Below are positions 46,314-55,171 of a stretch of 61,679 nucleotides of DNA, one piece after another. The position numbers and the translations under genes are program-made. Each line of letters opens with the position of its first letter. Within the stretch, counting starts at the first letter, position 1. Below the pieces are notes generated by a model that searched no databases, was not told the DNA's origin, and saw only the letters and a program-made list of their open reading frames with translations. Source of the stretch: Chitinophagaceae bacterium (lineage in GTDB: Bacteria > Bacteroidota > Bacteroidia > Chitinophagales > Chitinophagaceae); the NCBI GenBank assembly GCA_947458275.1, contig CANGYR010000015.1, positions 1 to 61,679 on the forward strand. Direction: 5' to 3'.

Positions 46314-47222
46314 CTAACTTTTGAAGAGCGACAAGATCGTTGCGATTTTTTCCTTCAGATCTTTTCTATGTACAATGAAGTCGAGGAATCCATGCTCCAG
46401 TAGAAATTCGCTGCGCTGGAATCCTTCAGGCAGTTCTTTTTTTATCGTTTCCTTGATTACCCTCGGGCCGGCAAATCCAATCAGCGCATCCGGTTCGCCG
46501 CAGATGATATCGCCGAGCATGGCAAACGAAGCCGTGGTGCCACCAAATGTGGGGTCTGTACAAAGTGAGATATAAGGAATTTTTGCATCGCTTAATTGAG
46601 ACAGCTTGCCGGAAGTTTTGGCCAGTTGCATCAATGAGAAAGCACTTTCCATCATACGCGCACCGCCGCTTTTGTTGATGATCATAAACGGCACATTGTG
46701 CTGCATGCAATAATCGCAGGCGCGGGATATTTTTTCACCCATTACGCTGCCCAGACTGCCGCCGATGAATTCAAAATCCATACAGGCAACTACGAGGTCT
46801 TGAGTATTGACCTTTCCATGTGCTACGGTGATGGAATCATGAATATCTGTCTTGGCATAAGTATCCTCCAGTCTCTTATGATAAGGCTTGAGATCCACAA
46901 AGCCCAGATAGTCCTTTGATACTATATTGGCAAACAATTCTGTGTACTGATTATCGTCAAAAAGAATTTCAAAATATTCATTGCTTCCGATTCTATGGTG
47001 GTATTCGCATTTTGGACAAACGAATTTATTTTCTTCCAGTTCTGTAGCAGTACAGGTGTACTTACAAGAAGGGCACATAGTCCAAAGACCTTCGGGCGCA
47101 TCTTTCTTTTCTTTAGTGGAAGTAAGAATTCCTTTCTTTATGCGTTTGAACCAGTTGTTTTTTTGTGACCCTTCATTTATTTCGCCGGAAAGGTTGGCGT
47201 CAAAATCTTCTTCTAATCTCAT
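46314..47222 (-). CDS. accD: Acetyl-CoA carboxylase carboxyltransferase subunit beta
   Basis: The protein has 302 aa. The N-terminal zinc ribbon has Cys50, Cys53, Cys69 and Cys72 (CPSC ... CPKC), followed by the crotonase-type domain with NKSGGARMMESAFSLMQ and DPTFGGTTASFAMLGD. With AccA it transfers CO2 from carboxybiotin to acetyl-CoA in fatty-acid synthesis. The aldolase gene lies 110 bp upstream on the same strand, with no terminator seen between. Confidence 0.96.
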   Translation of the reverse strand: MRLEEDFDANLSGEINEGSQKNNWFKRIKKGILTSTKEKKDAPEGLWTMCPSCKYTCTATELEENKFVCPKCEYHHRIGSNEYFEILFDDNQYTELFANIVSKDYLGFVDLKPYHKRLEDTYAKTDIHDSITVAHGKVNTQDLVVACMDFEFIGGSLGSVMGEKISRACDYCMQHNVPFMIINKSGGARMMESAFSLMQLAKTSGKLSQLSDAKIPYISLCTDPTFGGTTASFAMLGDIICGEPDALIGFAGPRVIKETIKKELPEGFQRSEFLLEHGFLDFIVHRKDLKEKIATILSLFKS

Positions 47223-47331
47223 GGCAATGATTTGTTCTGGAATTAAACTAAATTTTCAGATAGAAAACCGGAATAGTGTTTATGCAAACAAATATTCCGG
47301 TTCTAAATTAATCTATTCGGCTTAAAAATAA

Positions 47332-48387
47332 TTATGCGATAGTGATGCTTTTATCAAGATAAACATCCTGGATGGCATTTAGTAATTCAACCCCTTCATT
47401 ATAAGGGCGCTGGAATGCTTTACGCCCGCTGATCAGTCCCATACCACCCGCACGTTTGTTGATTACTGCTGTGATAACTGATTCAGCTAAATCCGAAGCC
47501 CCCTTACTTTCTCCACCACTGTTTATTAAGCCAACACGACCCATGTAGCAGTTAGCTACTTGATATCTTGTCAGATCAATAGGGTGATCTGTAGTCAATT
47601 TGCTGTAAACCAATGGAGATGTTTTACCATGCTTGGTAGCATTGTAACCTCCGTTATTTGTAGGAAGTTTTTGTTTGATAATATCTGCCTGAAGTGTCAC
47701 ACCCAGGTGGTTGGCCTGGCCGGTAAGATCGGCAGATGTATGGTAGTCAACTCCGTCTACTTTAAATCCGTTGTTACGGGTATAGCACCACAATACCGTT
47801 GCCATGCCTAATTCGTGAGCCATTTCAAAAGCTGTGGCTACTTCCTGCAACTGACGCGTACTGCCTTCACTTCCCCAGTAGATAGTTGCACCAACAGAAG
47901 TGGCACCCATGTTCCAGGCGTCTTTAATTTTTCCAAACATAACCTGTTCGTATCTGTTGGGGAGACTTAAGAATTCATTGTGATTGATTTTTACCATCAT
48001 GGGAATACGGTGCGCGTATTTTCTGCTCACGATTCCCAATACCCCAAATGTGGACGCTACGGCATTACATCCGCCGTCTATTGCCAGCTTGACAATGCTT
48101 TCCGGGTCGAAATAGATTGGGTTGGGAGCAAAAGAAGCGCCGGCACTGTGCTCAATACCCTGGTCTACCGGAAGGATAGATACATATCCTGTACCCGCCA
48201 GACGTCCATGGTTGAGCATACCCTGCAAACTGTTTAAGGTCTGGTTGCTACGGTTGCTATTAACCCAAATATCTTCCACATGAGTAGGAGAAGGGAGGTG
48301 AATCTGATCTTTTGTAATAGTCTTGCACTCGTGATTCAGTAAGCTTTCAGCATCCTTACCTAAAAGTTCGATGATTTTTGCTGCCAT
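47332..48387 (-). CDS. fbaB: Class I fructose-bisphosphate aldolase (FbaB/DhnA type)
   Basis: The protein has 351 aa. [42 protein letters not shown] and [19 protein letters not shown] match the archaeal-type class I aldolases that form a Schiff base. It cleaves or makes fructose 1,6-bisphosphate in glycolysis or gluconeogenesis. Confidence 0.94.
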   Translation of the reverse strand: MAAKIIELLGKDAESLLNHECKTITKDQIHLPSPTHVEDIWVNSNRSNQTLNSLQGMLNHGRLAGTGYVSILPVDQGIEHSAGASFAPNPIYFDPESIVKLAIDGGCNAVASTFGVLGIVSRKYAHRIPMMVKINHNEFLSLPNRYEQVMFGKIKDAWNMGATSVGATIYWGSEGSTRQLQEVATAFEMAHELGMATVLWCYTRNNGFKVDGVDYHTSADLTGQANHLGVTLQADIIKQKLPTNNGGYNATKHGKTSPLVYSKLTTDHPIDLTRYQVANCYMGRVGLINSGGESKGASDLAESVITAVINKRAGGMGLISGRKAFQRPYNEGVELLNAIQDVYLDKSITIA

Positions 48388-48412
48388 AGTTAGTAGTTTA
48401 TTTTGGTTTGTG

Positions 48413-48420
48413 CAAAAATA
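48413..48420 (-). promoter_or_regulatory. -7 box (TATTTTTG) of the aldolase gene
   Basis: Minus-strand TATTTTTG fits TAnnTTTG and lies 25 bp before the ATG. No good -33 element was found. Confidence 0.45.
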
Positions 48421-48484
48421 AGAAAGTGAACGATAGTATCGGGACTATGGACTAACTTTTTGGGCAAATCTTTATATATATGGG

Positions 48485-48943
48485 CTAAAAAAGGGGATTT
48501 TTTTGCACAGTTTTATAGTCAATAGGGAAAGTTTTGAAAATCCCGGCTTTTCCTGCCCTCACGCTGCCTTTCATTTTTAGGGTAACTTCTTTATTGAAAA
48601 GAGCATTAAGCCCGTTTTTTAGCAGATTTTTATTATCAATTTCAATTTGCAGGGGCAGGATGAAAATGGACTCTCTGGGAATCTTGGTCTGAACAGTTTG
48701 TTTAGAATTGCCCAAAAAATTGTCATTTAGAAATATGTCAACATTAGCTTGATTAACCTCCACGCTAAACTTGTTGGGGTTGTAATAAACCACATCGGCC
48801 TTAACAATGATGGACGAAAACCCTGCCTTGTCCAGTTTTACATTTTTCACCTCCTTGTATTCCAGGTCTTTTACACTGCGACAAGATGTCATCAGGATTG
48901 AAAATAATAGGGTGGAGCAGAGGATGAGAAGATAATTTTTCAT
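48485..48943 (-). CDS. LEA type 2 family lipoprotein
   Basis: The protein has 152 aa with a lipoprotein signal (lipobox Cys in ILMTSCRSV). The mature part has the LEA14-like beta-sandwich pattern: ADVVYYNPNKFSVEVNQANVDIFLNDNFLG. Such proteins are small outer-membrane or periplasmic lipoproteins of unknown role. It lies at the edge of the largest non-coding stretch of the window. Confidence 0.82.
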   Translation of the reverse strand: MKNYLLILCSTLLFSILMTSCRSVKDLEYKEVKNVKLDKAGFSSIIVKADVVYYNPNKFSVEVNQANVDIFLNDNFLGNSKQTVQTKIPRESIFILPLQIEIDNKNLLKNGLNALFNKEVTLKMKGSVRAGKAGIFKTFPIDYKTVQKNPLF

Positions 48944-49736
48944 AATCGAGAGTCAGTTATATGTTTGGATGTAAATGTAATAATTTGCCACATATTAAAA
49001 CTCAAAAATGAAGTTAAATAATTTAGCATTTTGCCAGTTAGTAAGTTTTTTTATCAAACAAATTAATACTATATATTTTAGTAGTAGTTATAAAATATTA
49101 AATAATTGATTATTAATTAATTAAGATATTTTGCTAAATAAAAAAACAAATACTAAAACACTATTTTGGAATCAAATAAAGAGAATTAAAGTGCCATTGG
49201 CTCCAAATCATTTAATTTAAATGTAAAATACTTTAAAATATTGATTTTCAATAGTTAATAAATTTTTGATAAATAAATACTTTATACTAATTAACATAAA
49301 ACAAATTTATTGATATGTAAAGCCCATTTTAAAAAACTTACTTTTAAAAATAGTTCCTGAATAAATCCGATCTTACAAAAGCTATCTTTAAAGAGAAAAT
49401 ATTGAAGATTGCTTATCAGTCAAAACGTCATTTTTATATTAATGTTATATTTAAAATAATAATTCTTAAATAAATCTCAGAAAAAGCTTTGATTTAAAAT
49501 TTTTAGTTTTTATGTTTGTCTCCAGTTTCGGGATTATTAATATCCCATTATCCACTTCCTCTGCCAAACCACCCCATTAATCTAAATCATCCTCCTTTTT
49601 TCGCATTGCGAATTCTATTATTATAAATAATTTATAATTAATATATTTTTATCTCTGCAAAGAGAAAACTTGTTATCCAATCAATCGGGGAGAATCTTGA
49701 TTGTTTCAAAAAGAGGTTTATAGATTTTATCACTAT
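48944..49736. other. Very AT-rich non-coding stretch
   Basis: No coding frame of any quality was found. Composition is visibly much richer in A and T than the neighbouring genes, with several TTAATTAATT-like runs up to 49500. A GGGAT/ATCCC stem with an inner TATTA lies near 49536. TTATCCACT (49546) and TTATCCAAT (49672) resemble DnaA boxes with mismatches. Two near-matches in 800 bp do not make an origin. Confidence 0.5.
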
Positions 49737-49777
49737 GAACTTCAGTAGCTGCCGGAATTTTCTGGCAGCTACAGTTC
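49737..49777. other. Stable hairpin in the 48.9-50.7 kb gap
   Basis: A 9-bp perfect stem GTAGCTGCC/GGCAGCTAC (49745-49753, 49764-49772) is extended by GAACT/AGTTC outside a 3-nt bulge. A T-run follows only after 8 bases, so it is a poor terminator. It stands out in AT-rich surroundings. Confidence 0.55.
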
Positions 49778-49969
49778 TCCCTCAGTTTTTAAAATATAAA
49801 TTATGGATACAATATGAATACTGGAAATAACTTTAAACCAGAAATACTAAATCGCTTTATTCTGTTATTAAGAAATAGAATATTAAAGGCATTCCCGTCA
49901 TATTGGGCTCTTGTTCCCATTCGGATCGAATCAAATAAACCTAAAATAAATTAAGACTATTGTTAATTT

Positions 49970-50039
49970 TTTCTTGGGGGTTACAGAATCGAAAGATTCT
50001 AACCAAAAAAAGCTGCATTTCTATGCGGCTTTTGTTTTT
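49970..50039 (+). ncRNA. Candidate structured RNA 3' end (GAAA-capped hairpin plus terminator)
   Basis: A hairpin with GAAA tetraloop (AGAATC/GATTCT, then GGTT/AACC with a 2-nt bulge, 49979-50004) is followed at once by a terminator: stem AGCTGCAT/ATGCGGCT, loop TTCT, then TTTTGTTTTTG (50011-50039). No gene ends here, which suggests that a small untranslated RNA does. Its 5' end is not visible; it may begin anywhere from about 49640. The sequence does not match tmRNA, 6S, RNase P or SRP RNA as far as I can recognise. Confidence 0.3.
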
Positions 50040-50052
50040 GTAGTAGGGGTAT

Positions 50053-50078
50053 AAAAAATCCCGCATCAAGTGCGGGAT
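50053..50078 (-). terminator. Minus-strand terminator in the gap downstream of the CBS-like gene
   Basis: Stem ATCCCGCA/TGCGGGAT with a 5-nt loop; on the minus strand it is followed by TTTTTTA. The nearest minus-strand gene ends 620 bp upstream (50699). Confidence 0.75.
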
Positions 50079-50160
50079 AAAAAGGTTGCCAATTTCTCTC
50101 AGTGGTTTTTCAGGATTGGATTTTCTATTTAACCCAATTGTTACACTTTCTTAAGAGCAT

Positions 50161-50460
50161 CTTTTGTTTGGAAACAAAAGTTGATTGGTTTTACATTTTT
50201 ACAGGTTTGGATCCTGGTTGGTTTTTCGCCGTTTCCTTTTAGAGAATCGGTCTCGGATATTGGATTTTTTGGTTTTTGCCACCATTTAAAAGGTGGGGCT
50301 CGGATATTGGATTTTTTTGGTTTTTTTCTTTGCTTTTTAAAGCTCAGACATTGGATATTGGTTGTTGGTTTTCATTGGGATAATGAGTTTTCTTTTTTAT
50401 TCTTTTTATTTGGTTATTGGATTTGGTTGTTTCTTTGGATATTGTTTGTTGATCAACTTT
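50161..50460. repeat. Low-complexity T/G word region (GGATATTGGATTTT)
   Basis: It opens with a 20-bp palindrome, CTTTTGTTT GG AAACAAAAG. After that, words such as GGATATTGGATTTTTTGG recur (50257, 50305 and degenerate copies to 50440), separated by a CCACC/GGTGG stem. The words are not in exact register. A hydrophobic open frame (50181-50525) crosses this region but reflects composition only. Confidence 0.55.
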
Positions 50461-50495
50461 CTTACACAAAGATGCGACGGTTTGTAGTTGTACAC

Positions 50496-50517
50496 AAGAG
50501 CAGTATTGCTCTTTTTT
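50496..50517 (+). terminator. Plus-strand terminator without a gene
   Basis: Stem AAGAGCA/TGCTCTT with a GTAT loop followed by TTTT. It would end a plus-strand transcript from the word-repeat region. Confidence 0.65.
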
Positions 50518-50524
50518 CAGGATG

Positions 50525-50597
50525 AAGTATTTACCGCCTCAGTGGTACTTTATCGCTTCTTTTTAACGAATACTTACGCTGAGGGGTATTCGTAAAA
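50525..50597. other. Two hairpins with complementary loops
   Basis: Hairpin 1 (50525-50550): AAGT...ACC with GGT-ACTT, 8-nt loop GCCTCAGT. Hairpin 2 (50561-50597): ACGAATAC/GTATTCGT extended by TTTT/AAAA, 12-nt loop holding CTGAGG. CCTCAG in loop 1 and CTGAGG in loop 2 are exact complements, so a kissing interaction is possible. Seen another way, the two hairpins are diverged inverted copies of each other. Confidence 0.5.
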
Positions 50598-50698
50598 TTA
50601 CGTTTAACGCCATCAATGAATTATAGGTCATACCAATGAAAATGACTTCAAATGAAGCCGGGGCGATGATTTGAAGGACGTCGTATATTTACAGTAAG

Positions 50699-52054
50699 TT
50701 ATTTAGAGAGACTTTGGATAATGTCGTATTTCGTGACAATCTGAAAAAGACCGCTTTCATCTTTACTTAAAACTGCTCCGTTTTCTTTATTGATAAAACT
50801 GCTTAATCGCTCTACGGGTGTGTCAAAACTTACCTCCGGATAGGGATTTTCCATTATGTTGCTAATGGGTTGAGATTTAATATCAGAATTGCTGAGCATT
50901 TTATTAAATAAGCCGCTTTCGGATATGGCGCCTACGTTGTTGCCTTCCGTAAATACAGGAATATTTTCGATGTCATACTTTTTCATCAATTCAATGGCTT
51001 CCAGAACAGTATTGGACGGAGTTACGCTGATTAGTTTACGACTTTTTCTAGCGGAAATGATATCCTTAAATGTTTTTACATCCAGAAATCCTCTTTCCAG
51101 CATCCATTCATCGTTGTAAATCTTACCAACATAACGACTGCCATGGTCGTGAAAAATACAAACCACCACATCGTCTTTTTTCAGCTGTTCTCTTAACTGA
51201 AAAACACCTTGGAGGCAACTGCCAGCACTGTATCCGCAAAACAATCCCTCTTCTTTGGCTATTCTTCTCGCCATTATCGCCCCATCTTTATCGGTCACCT
51301 TTGTAAATTCATCAATAACCGACATGTCATAGTTATGGGGCACAAAATCCTCGCCAAAGCCTTCACTTATATATGGATATACTTCATTTTGATCAAGTTC
51401 TCCGGTATCAAAATATTTTTTCAGCAATGAACCATAACTGTCAATTGCCCATACTTTGATATTAGGATTTTTTTCTTTTAAATATTTGCCTGTTCCTACA
51501 ATGGTGCCTCCCGTGCCGGTAGCAACTACCAGATGGGTGATTTTCCCTTCGGTTTGTTCCCATATTTCCGGGCCTGTTTGTTCATAATGTGCCTGTCTGT
51601 TGGCCAGATTGTCGTACTGATTCACATACCAGGAATTGGGCACCTCTGTAGCCAAACGTTTGGATACTGAGTAATAGGAGCGAGGGTCTTCCGGTTCAAC
51701 ATTTGTTGGACAAACGATTACTTCTGCGCCTACAGCTTTTAATATATCTACCTTCTCTTTTGATTGTTTGTCTGTTGTAGTAAATATGCATTTGTACCCT
51801 TTGATGCAGGCAGCAATGGCCAGTCCCATTCCTGTATTTCCGCTGGTGCCTTCAATAATGGTTCCTCCCGGTTTGATTTTACCTTCCAACTCAGCTACTT
51901 CGAGCATTTTTAAAGCCATTCTATCTTTAATGGAGTTGCCGGGATTAAAATATTCCACTTTGGCTAGTACGGTACAAGGTAATTCCTTTGTAATTTTATT
52001 TAATTTAACCAAAGGTGTATTTCCAATTGCTTCCAGGATGTTGTTTGACCACAT
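50699..52054 (-). CDS. Cystathionine beta-synthase-like PLP enzyme with CBS domains
   Basis: The protein has 451 aa. The PLP fold-type II domain has the Schiff-base Lys43 (NPGNSIKDRMALKM), the phosphate-binding GTSGNTG (69-75) and ATGTGGTIVGTGKYL. A pair of CBS domains occupies about residues 335-451 (TVLEAIELMKKYDIENIPVF). This layout is that of cystathionine beta-synthase without the heme domain; it could also make cysteine from O-acetylserine. Tests of substrate are needed to choose. It stands alone. Confidence 0.9.
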   Translation of the reverse strand: MWSNNILEAIGNTPLVKLNKITKELPCTVLAKVEYFNPGNSIKDRMALKMLEVAELEGKIKPGGTIIEGTSGNTGMGLAIAACIKGYKCIFTTTDKQSKEKVDILKAVGAEVIVCPTNVEPEDPRSYYSVSKRLATEVPNSWYVNQYDNLANRQAHYEQTGPEIWEQTEGKITHLVVATGTGGTIVGTGKYLKEKNPNIKVWAIDSYGSLLKKYFDTGELDQNEVYPYISEGFGEDFVPHNYDMSVIDEFTKVTDKDGAIMARRIAKEEGLFCGYSAGSCLQGVFQLREQLKKDDVVVCIFHDHGSRYVGKIYNDEWMLERGFLDVKTFKDIISARKSRKLISVTPSNTVLEAIELMKKYDIENIPVFTEGNNVGAISESGLFNKMLSNSDIKSQPISNIMENPYPEVSFDTPVERLSSFINKENGAVLSKDESGLFQIVTKYDIIQSLSK

Positions 52055-52352
52055 AATAATAATAGATTACGCTATAAAATTACTGTATTAGCAGCTTATA
52101 ATTGAAAAAAGGACATTTCTAAGTATTATCACGTAGATATACCTTTATTAAACACAGGTATTTTAAAATTTCTTTAACAGTACATAATATCTGAAAAGAG
52201 TTTTCGTTTTAGTATTGTAAATATCCAATTATCCTTTTACGCCGTTATTAACCGAATGAAAAAACCGAAAATCCAATCCAATCCAATGAAAAAACCAATG
52301 GCTTCTGATTATGCTGAATGAATTCCAAACAATTAGAAGAATTTAAGAAGCC
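52055..52352. other. Non-coding stretch between the ABC-F and CBS-like genes
   Basis: It contains the upstream region of the CBS-like gene (minus-strand TAATTTTA near its start) and, at 52271-52285, three exact pentamers ATCCA next to AACCAATGG-like words. No coding frame was found. Confidence 0.4.
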
Positions 52353-52384
52353 AAAAAAAGCCCCGGATCATCCGGGGTTTTTTT
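52353..52384 (-). terminator. Terminator of the ABC-F gene (works in both directions)
   Basis: Stem CCCCGG/CCGGGG with a 5-nt loop, with seven A on one side and seven T on the other. It directly follows the ABC-F stop codon on the minus strand. Confidence 0.88.
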
Positions 52385-52385
52385 A

Positions 52386-54329
52386 TTAGTTGAGCTTGTC
52401 TTCCATTTCCATCATTTGTTCAAATATTTTTTCATACTCTTTGTTAGCTGCAGTATGTTCTTGAAGTATTTTATTGTAATCTGCTTCTGCTTTGATAAAC
52501 TTGTCTTTATTGCCATATATTTCAGGGTCTGCTAATGCGGCTTCGAGCTCTGTTTTCTTTTTGTTTATCGTTGCTACTTTTTCTTCAATCTGTCTGAACG
52601 TATTTTTTACTTTCTGTAGTTCTTTCTTTTGTTCATTTGAAATATTTTTCTCCTGCTTTTTTTCAGGTGCCTTTTCTGTTTTTTCAACCTTAACCGGAGC
52701 TGGCTCATTTTTTTTTGACTGAGCATCCTTTAATCTTCTTTCCTTCCAGTCTTCCCACTCGGCATAAGTGCCTTTGAACTCAACTATTTTTTTGTCTTCT
52801 ATTTCCCATATTTTATTGGCAAGACGGCTGATGAAATAGCGGTCGTGACTAACTAGAATAAGGCTGCCCTCGTATTTATTCAACGCTTCAACCAATAAAT
52901 CAACAGAATGAATATCCAGATGGTTCGTAGGTTCATCGAGCATTAAAAAGTTTGCTTTTCCGGCGATGGTTTTTGCTAAAGCTACTCTCGCTTTTTCTCC
53001 TCCGCTCAATACTTTTATCTTTTTGTCTACAGCATCACCACTGAATAGAAATGCCCCAAGAAGACTTCTCAGTTCAAGGTCATTTTTTCCGCTTCGGGCA
53101 TCTTTCATTTCTTCCAGTAAATCATTGTTCATATTTAATGCCTCCAGCTGATGCTGTGCATAGAAAGATTCAACCACATTATACCCCCATTCTCTTTCTC
53201 CTTCAAAATTTTCGGTGCCGGCAATGATACGCAGCATTGTCGACTTACCCTTACCGTTAGCTCCAATCAACGCAATTTTATCGCCACGGTCTATCTCTGC
53301 GCCTGTATTCTCTACAATCTCCACATCTTTGAATCTTTTGGAAATATGTTTCAGTGTACAAATTATTTTGCCGGGTTGTCTGTCAACCGCAAAATTGATG
53401 CGCATATTTGGTCTTTCAATTTCCACGTCTTCGATGCGATCCAGTTTATCCAGTCGCTTCACAATACTTTGAGCCTGTGCTGCCTTACTGGCTTTTGCCT
53501 TAAATCTTTCCACAAATCTTTCCTGTTGGCGAATGTAATCCTGCTGATTTTCGTAGGCTTTCTTCTGCATTTCTACGCGCAGTTCTTTTTCTTTTTCGTA
53601 GTAGCTGTAATTGCCAGAATAAATATGTAGTTCTTGCTGATACAGTTCAACGATTTTTGTCACCATTCTGTCGAGAAAGAAACGGTCATGTGATACAATT
53701 ACTACGGATCCATGATAGTGTTGCAGGTATTTCTCGAGCCACTCAATACTCGGTAAATCGAGGTGATTGGTAGGTTCATCCAGTAACAGCACATCCGGAT
53801 GTTGTAAAATCATTTTAGCCAGTAGCACCCTCATTCTCCACCCTCCGCTATAGTTCTTGTAAGGTTTTTGGAGATCTGCGTTGCTGAAACCCAATCCCTG
53901 CAATATTTCTTCTGTTTTATGGTGGATATTATATCCGTCCAGTACATCCATTTCATGAAGTAAATCAGCATAATCATTGGCAAGTTTTTCATCTCCGGTT
54001 TTTGCCAGCTCTTCGCCGAGCACCTCAATTTCTTTTTCAAGTTGTTTTACTCTTTCAAAAGCTCCCAGTGCAACTTCCAATATAGAATCTTCTGTGTCAA
54101 ATCCAAGCAAATCCTGATGGAGGAAGCCAATGGTGGTTTCTCTTCCTTTTTCCACGGTTCCTTTGGCAGGAGAGTACTGGCCGGTCAGAACTTTGAGCAA
54201 CGTTGATTTTCCAGTCCCGTTATAACCCACCAGTCCGATTCTCTCATTGGGTTGTATATGCCAGGTGGCGTCTTCCACAATGGTTCTGGCGCCAAATTCA
54301 AAAGTCACATTTTGTAATCCGAGTAGCAT
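52386..54329 (-). CDS. ABC-F family ATPase (ribosome-associated type)
   Basis: The protein has 647 aa, two ABC domains and no membrane part. Walker A motifs: GYNGTGKS (35-42) and GANGKGKS; signatures YSGGWRMR and LSGGEKARV; Walker B LLLDEPTNHLD and LMLDEPTNHLD. The linker between them is long and basic. After about residue 525 comes a Lys/Glu-rich segment and a coiled coil (IEEKVATINKKKTELEAAL), as in Uup. ABC-F proteins act on the ribosome; the subgroup cannot be fixed here. The start at 54329 (MLLGLQNVTFEFG) fits better than one six codons earlier. Confidence 0.93.
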   Translation of the reverse strand: MLLGLQNVTFEFGARTIVEDATWHIQPNERIGLVGYNGTGKSTLLKVLTGQYSPAKGTVEKGRETTIGFLHQDLLGFDTEDSILEVALGAFERVKQLEKEIEVLGEELAKTGDEKLANDYADLLHEMDVLDGYNIHHKTEEILQGLGFSNADLQKPYKNYSGGWRMRVLLAKMILQHPDVLLLDEPTNHLDLPSIEWLEKYLQHYHGSVVIVSHDRFFLDRMVTKIVELYQQELHIYSGNYSYYEKEKELRVEMQKKAYENQQDYIRQQERFVERFKAKASKAAQAQSIVKRLDKLDRIEDVEIERPNMRINFAVDRQPGKIICTLKHISKRFKDVEIVENTGAEIDRGDKIALIGANGKGKSTMLRIIAGTENFEGEREWGYNVVESFYAQHQLEALNMNNDLLEEMKDARSGKNDLELRSLLGAFLFSGDAVDKKIKVLSGGEKARVALAKTIAGKANFLMLDEPTNHLDIHSVDLLVEALNKYEGSLILVSHDRYFISRLANKIWEIEDKKIVEFKGTYAEWEDWKERRLKDAQSKKNEPAPVKVEKTEKAPEKKQEKNISNEQKKELQKVKNTFRQIEEKVATINKKKTELEAALADPEIYGNKDKFIKAEADYNKILQEHTAANKEYEKIFEQMMEMEDKLN

Positions 54330-54344
54330 GAAGCATTTTTTTTG

Positions 54345-54352
54345 CAAAAATA
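54345..54352 (-). promoter_or_regulatory. -7 box (TATTTTTG) of the ABC-F gene
   Basis: Minus-strand TATTTTTG, 16 bp before the start codon. The region where a -33 element should lie is taken up by the 10-bp word array, and no TTTG was found there. Confidence 0.45.
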
Positions 54353-54450
54353 GTTTAATGTGGTTGAATATTGTTGAATATGGTTGAATGTGGTTGAACT
54401 TGGCTCTTGGACTTCAACAATCTTCAACAACTTTCAACAATCTTCAACTT
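54353..54450. repeat. 10-bp phased inverted array (4 forward + 4 reverse GTTGAA words)
   Basis: GTTGAA begins at 54363, 54373, 54383 and 54393; TTCAAC begins at 54413, 54423, 54433 and 54443. A weaker GTTTAA at 54353 keeps the same step. All pairs are symmetric about 54405.5. It fills the space between two divergent genes, unlike the similar array at 46224-46300, which lies between convergent ones. Confidence 0.9.
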
Positions 54451-54541
54451 TTCCTTTCATTCAGTGTTTTCTTGATTGTTTTCAGCGAAACTTAATTGAG
54501 AGGAACAACCAAATCTCCTAATTTTGTAAAAAACAACATAT

Positions 54542-55162
54542 ATGAAGAAGGCCATTCTTTTCCTTGTTTTGATTTTAGCAGTATCACTGATTTTTTGGAA
54601 ATTATTCAAATCAAAAGACGGGGAAAATAAAACTTCTGACACCAAAGAAGTTGCTATCGCAGTGAAACAACACTCTGAAAATTTCAATAAAAGTATCAGC
54701 AGGATAGTGGATAAATATATGAATATAAAGGATGCATTTGTAAATGCAGACACAGCGGCTATAAAGTTAGGCGGCGCGGAATTTATTCTGCTATTGGATG
54801 CCATTGATACTGCTGAGTTGAAAAAAGATACGTCATTGATAGAAGCTACCATTATGTCTGTCATAAATGATTTAAAATCCAATGCTATTTCCATGTTGAG
54901 TCAGCATGATATCACTGAGATGAGAAAAGATTTTAGCAGTCTGACAGATATGATGTTCCCTGCATTTTTTACGGCCATAAAATATGAAGGCCCTACGTTG
55001 TATATTCAAAACTGTCCAATGGCATTTAATGATGAGATTCCTGCCAACTGGATCAGTACGACTGAAGAAGTAATCAATCCATACTTAGGGAAAAATCATC
55101 CAAAGTACAAAGCAGGTATGCTTCATTGCGGAGAGATTGTGGATTCTGTTAAAAGTAAATAA
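54542..55162 (+). CDS. DUF3347 domain protein, membrane-anchored
   Basis: The protein has 206 aa. It starts with a hydrophobic anchor (ILFLVLILAVSLIFW), followed by a helical domain (VDKYMNIKDAFVNADTAAIKL) and the C-terminal block LYIQNCPMAFNDEIPANWIS with NPYLGKN, which together define DUF3347. Members occur near copper and heavy-metal efflux genes and contain conserved Cys/Met residues; a metal role here is an inference. The TonB receptor gene follows after 9 bp. Confidence 0.8.
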   Translation: MKKAILFLVLILAVSLIFWKLFKSKDGENKTSDTKEVAIAVKQHSENFNKSISRIVDKYMNIKDAFVNADTAAIKLGGAEFILLLDAIDTAELKKDTSLIEATIMSVINDLKSNAISMLSQHDITEMRKDFSSLTDMMFPAFFTAIKYEGPTLYIQNCPMAFNDEIPANWISTTEEVINPYLGKNHPKYKAGMLHCGEIVDSVKSK

Positions 55163-55171
55163 ATCAGCTTA

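Noticed and set aside
48944..49736. Replication origin (AT-rich, DnaA-box-like sites)
   Set aside because: Only two near-matches to TTATNCACA, no cluster, and no dnaA, dnaN or other origin-linked genes nearby. A GC-skew plot of the whole chromosome would decide.
50181..50525. 114-aa plus-strand open frame as a membrane protein gene
   Set aside because: It starts with TTG, its composition comes from T/G word repeats, it has no ribosome binding or promoter signal, and a terminator (50496-50517) lies inside its end.
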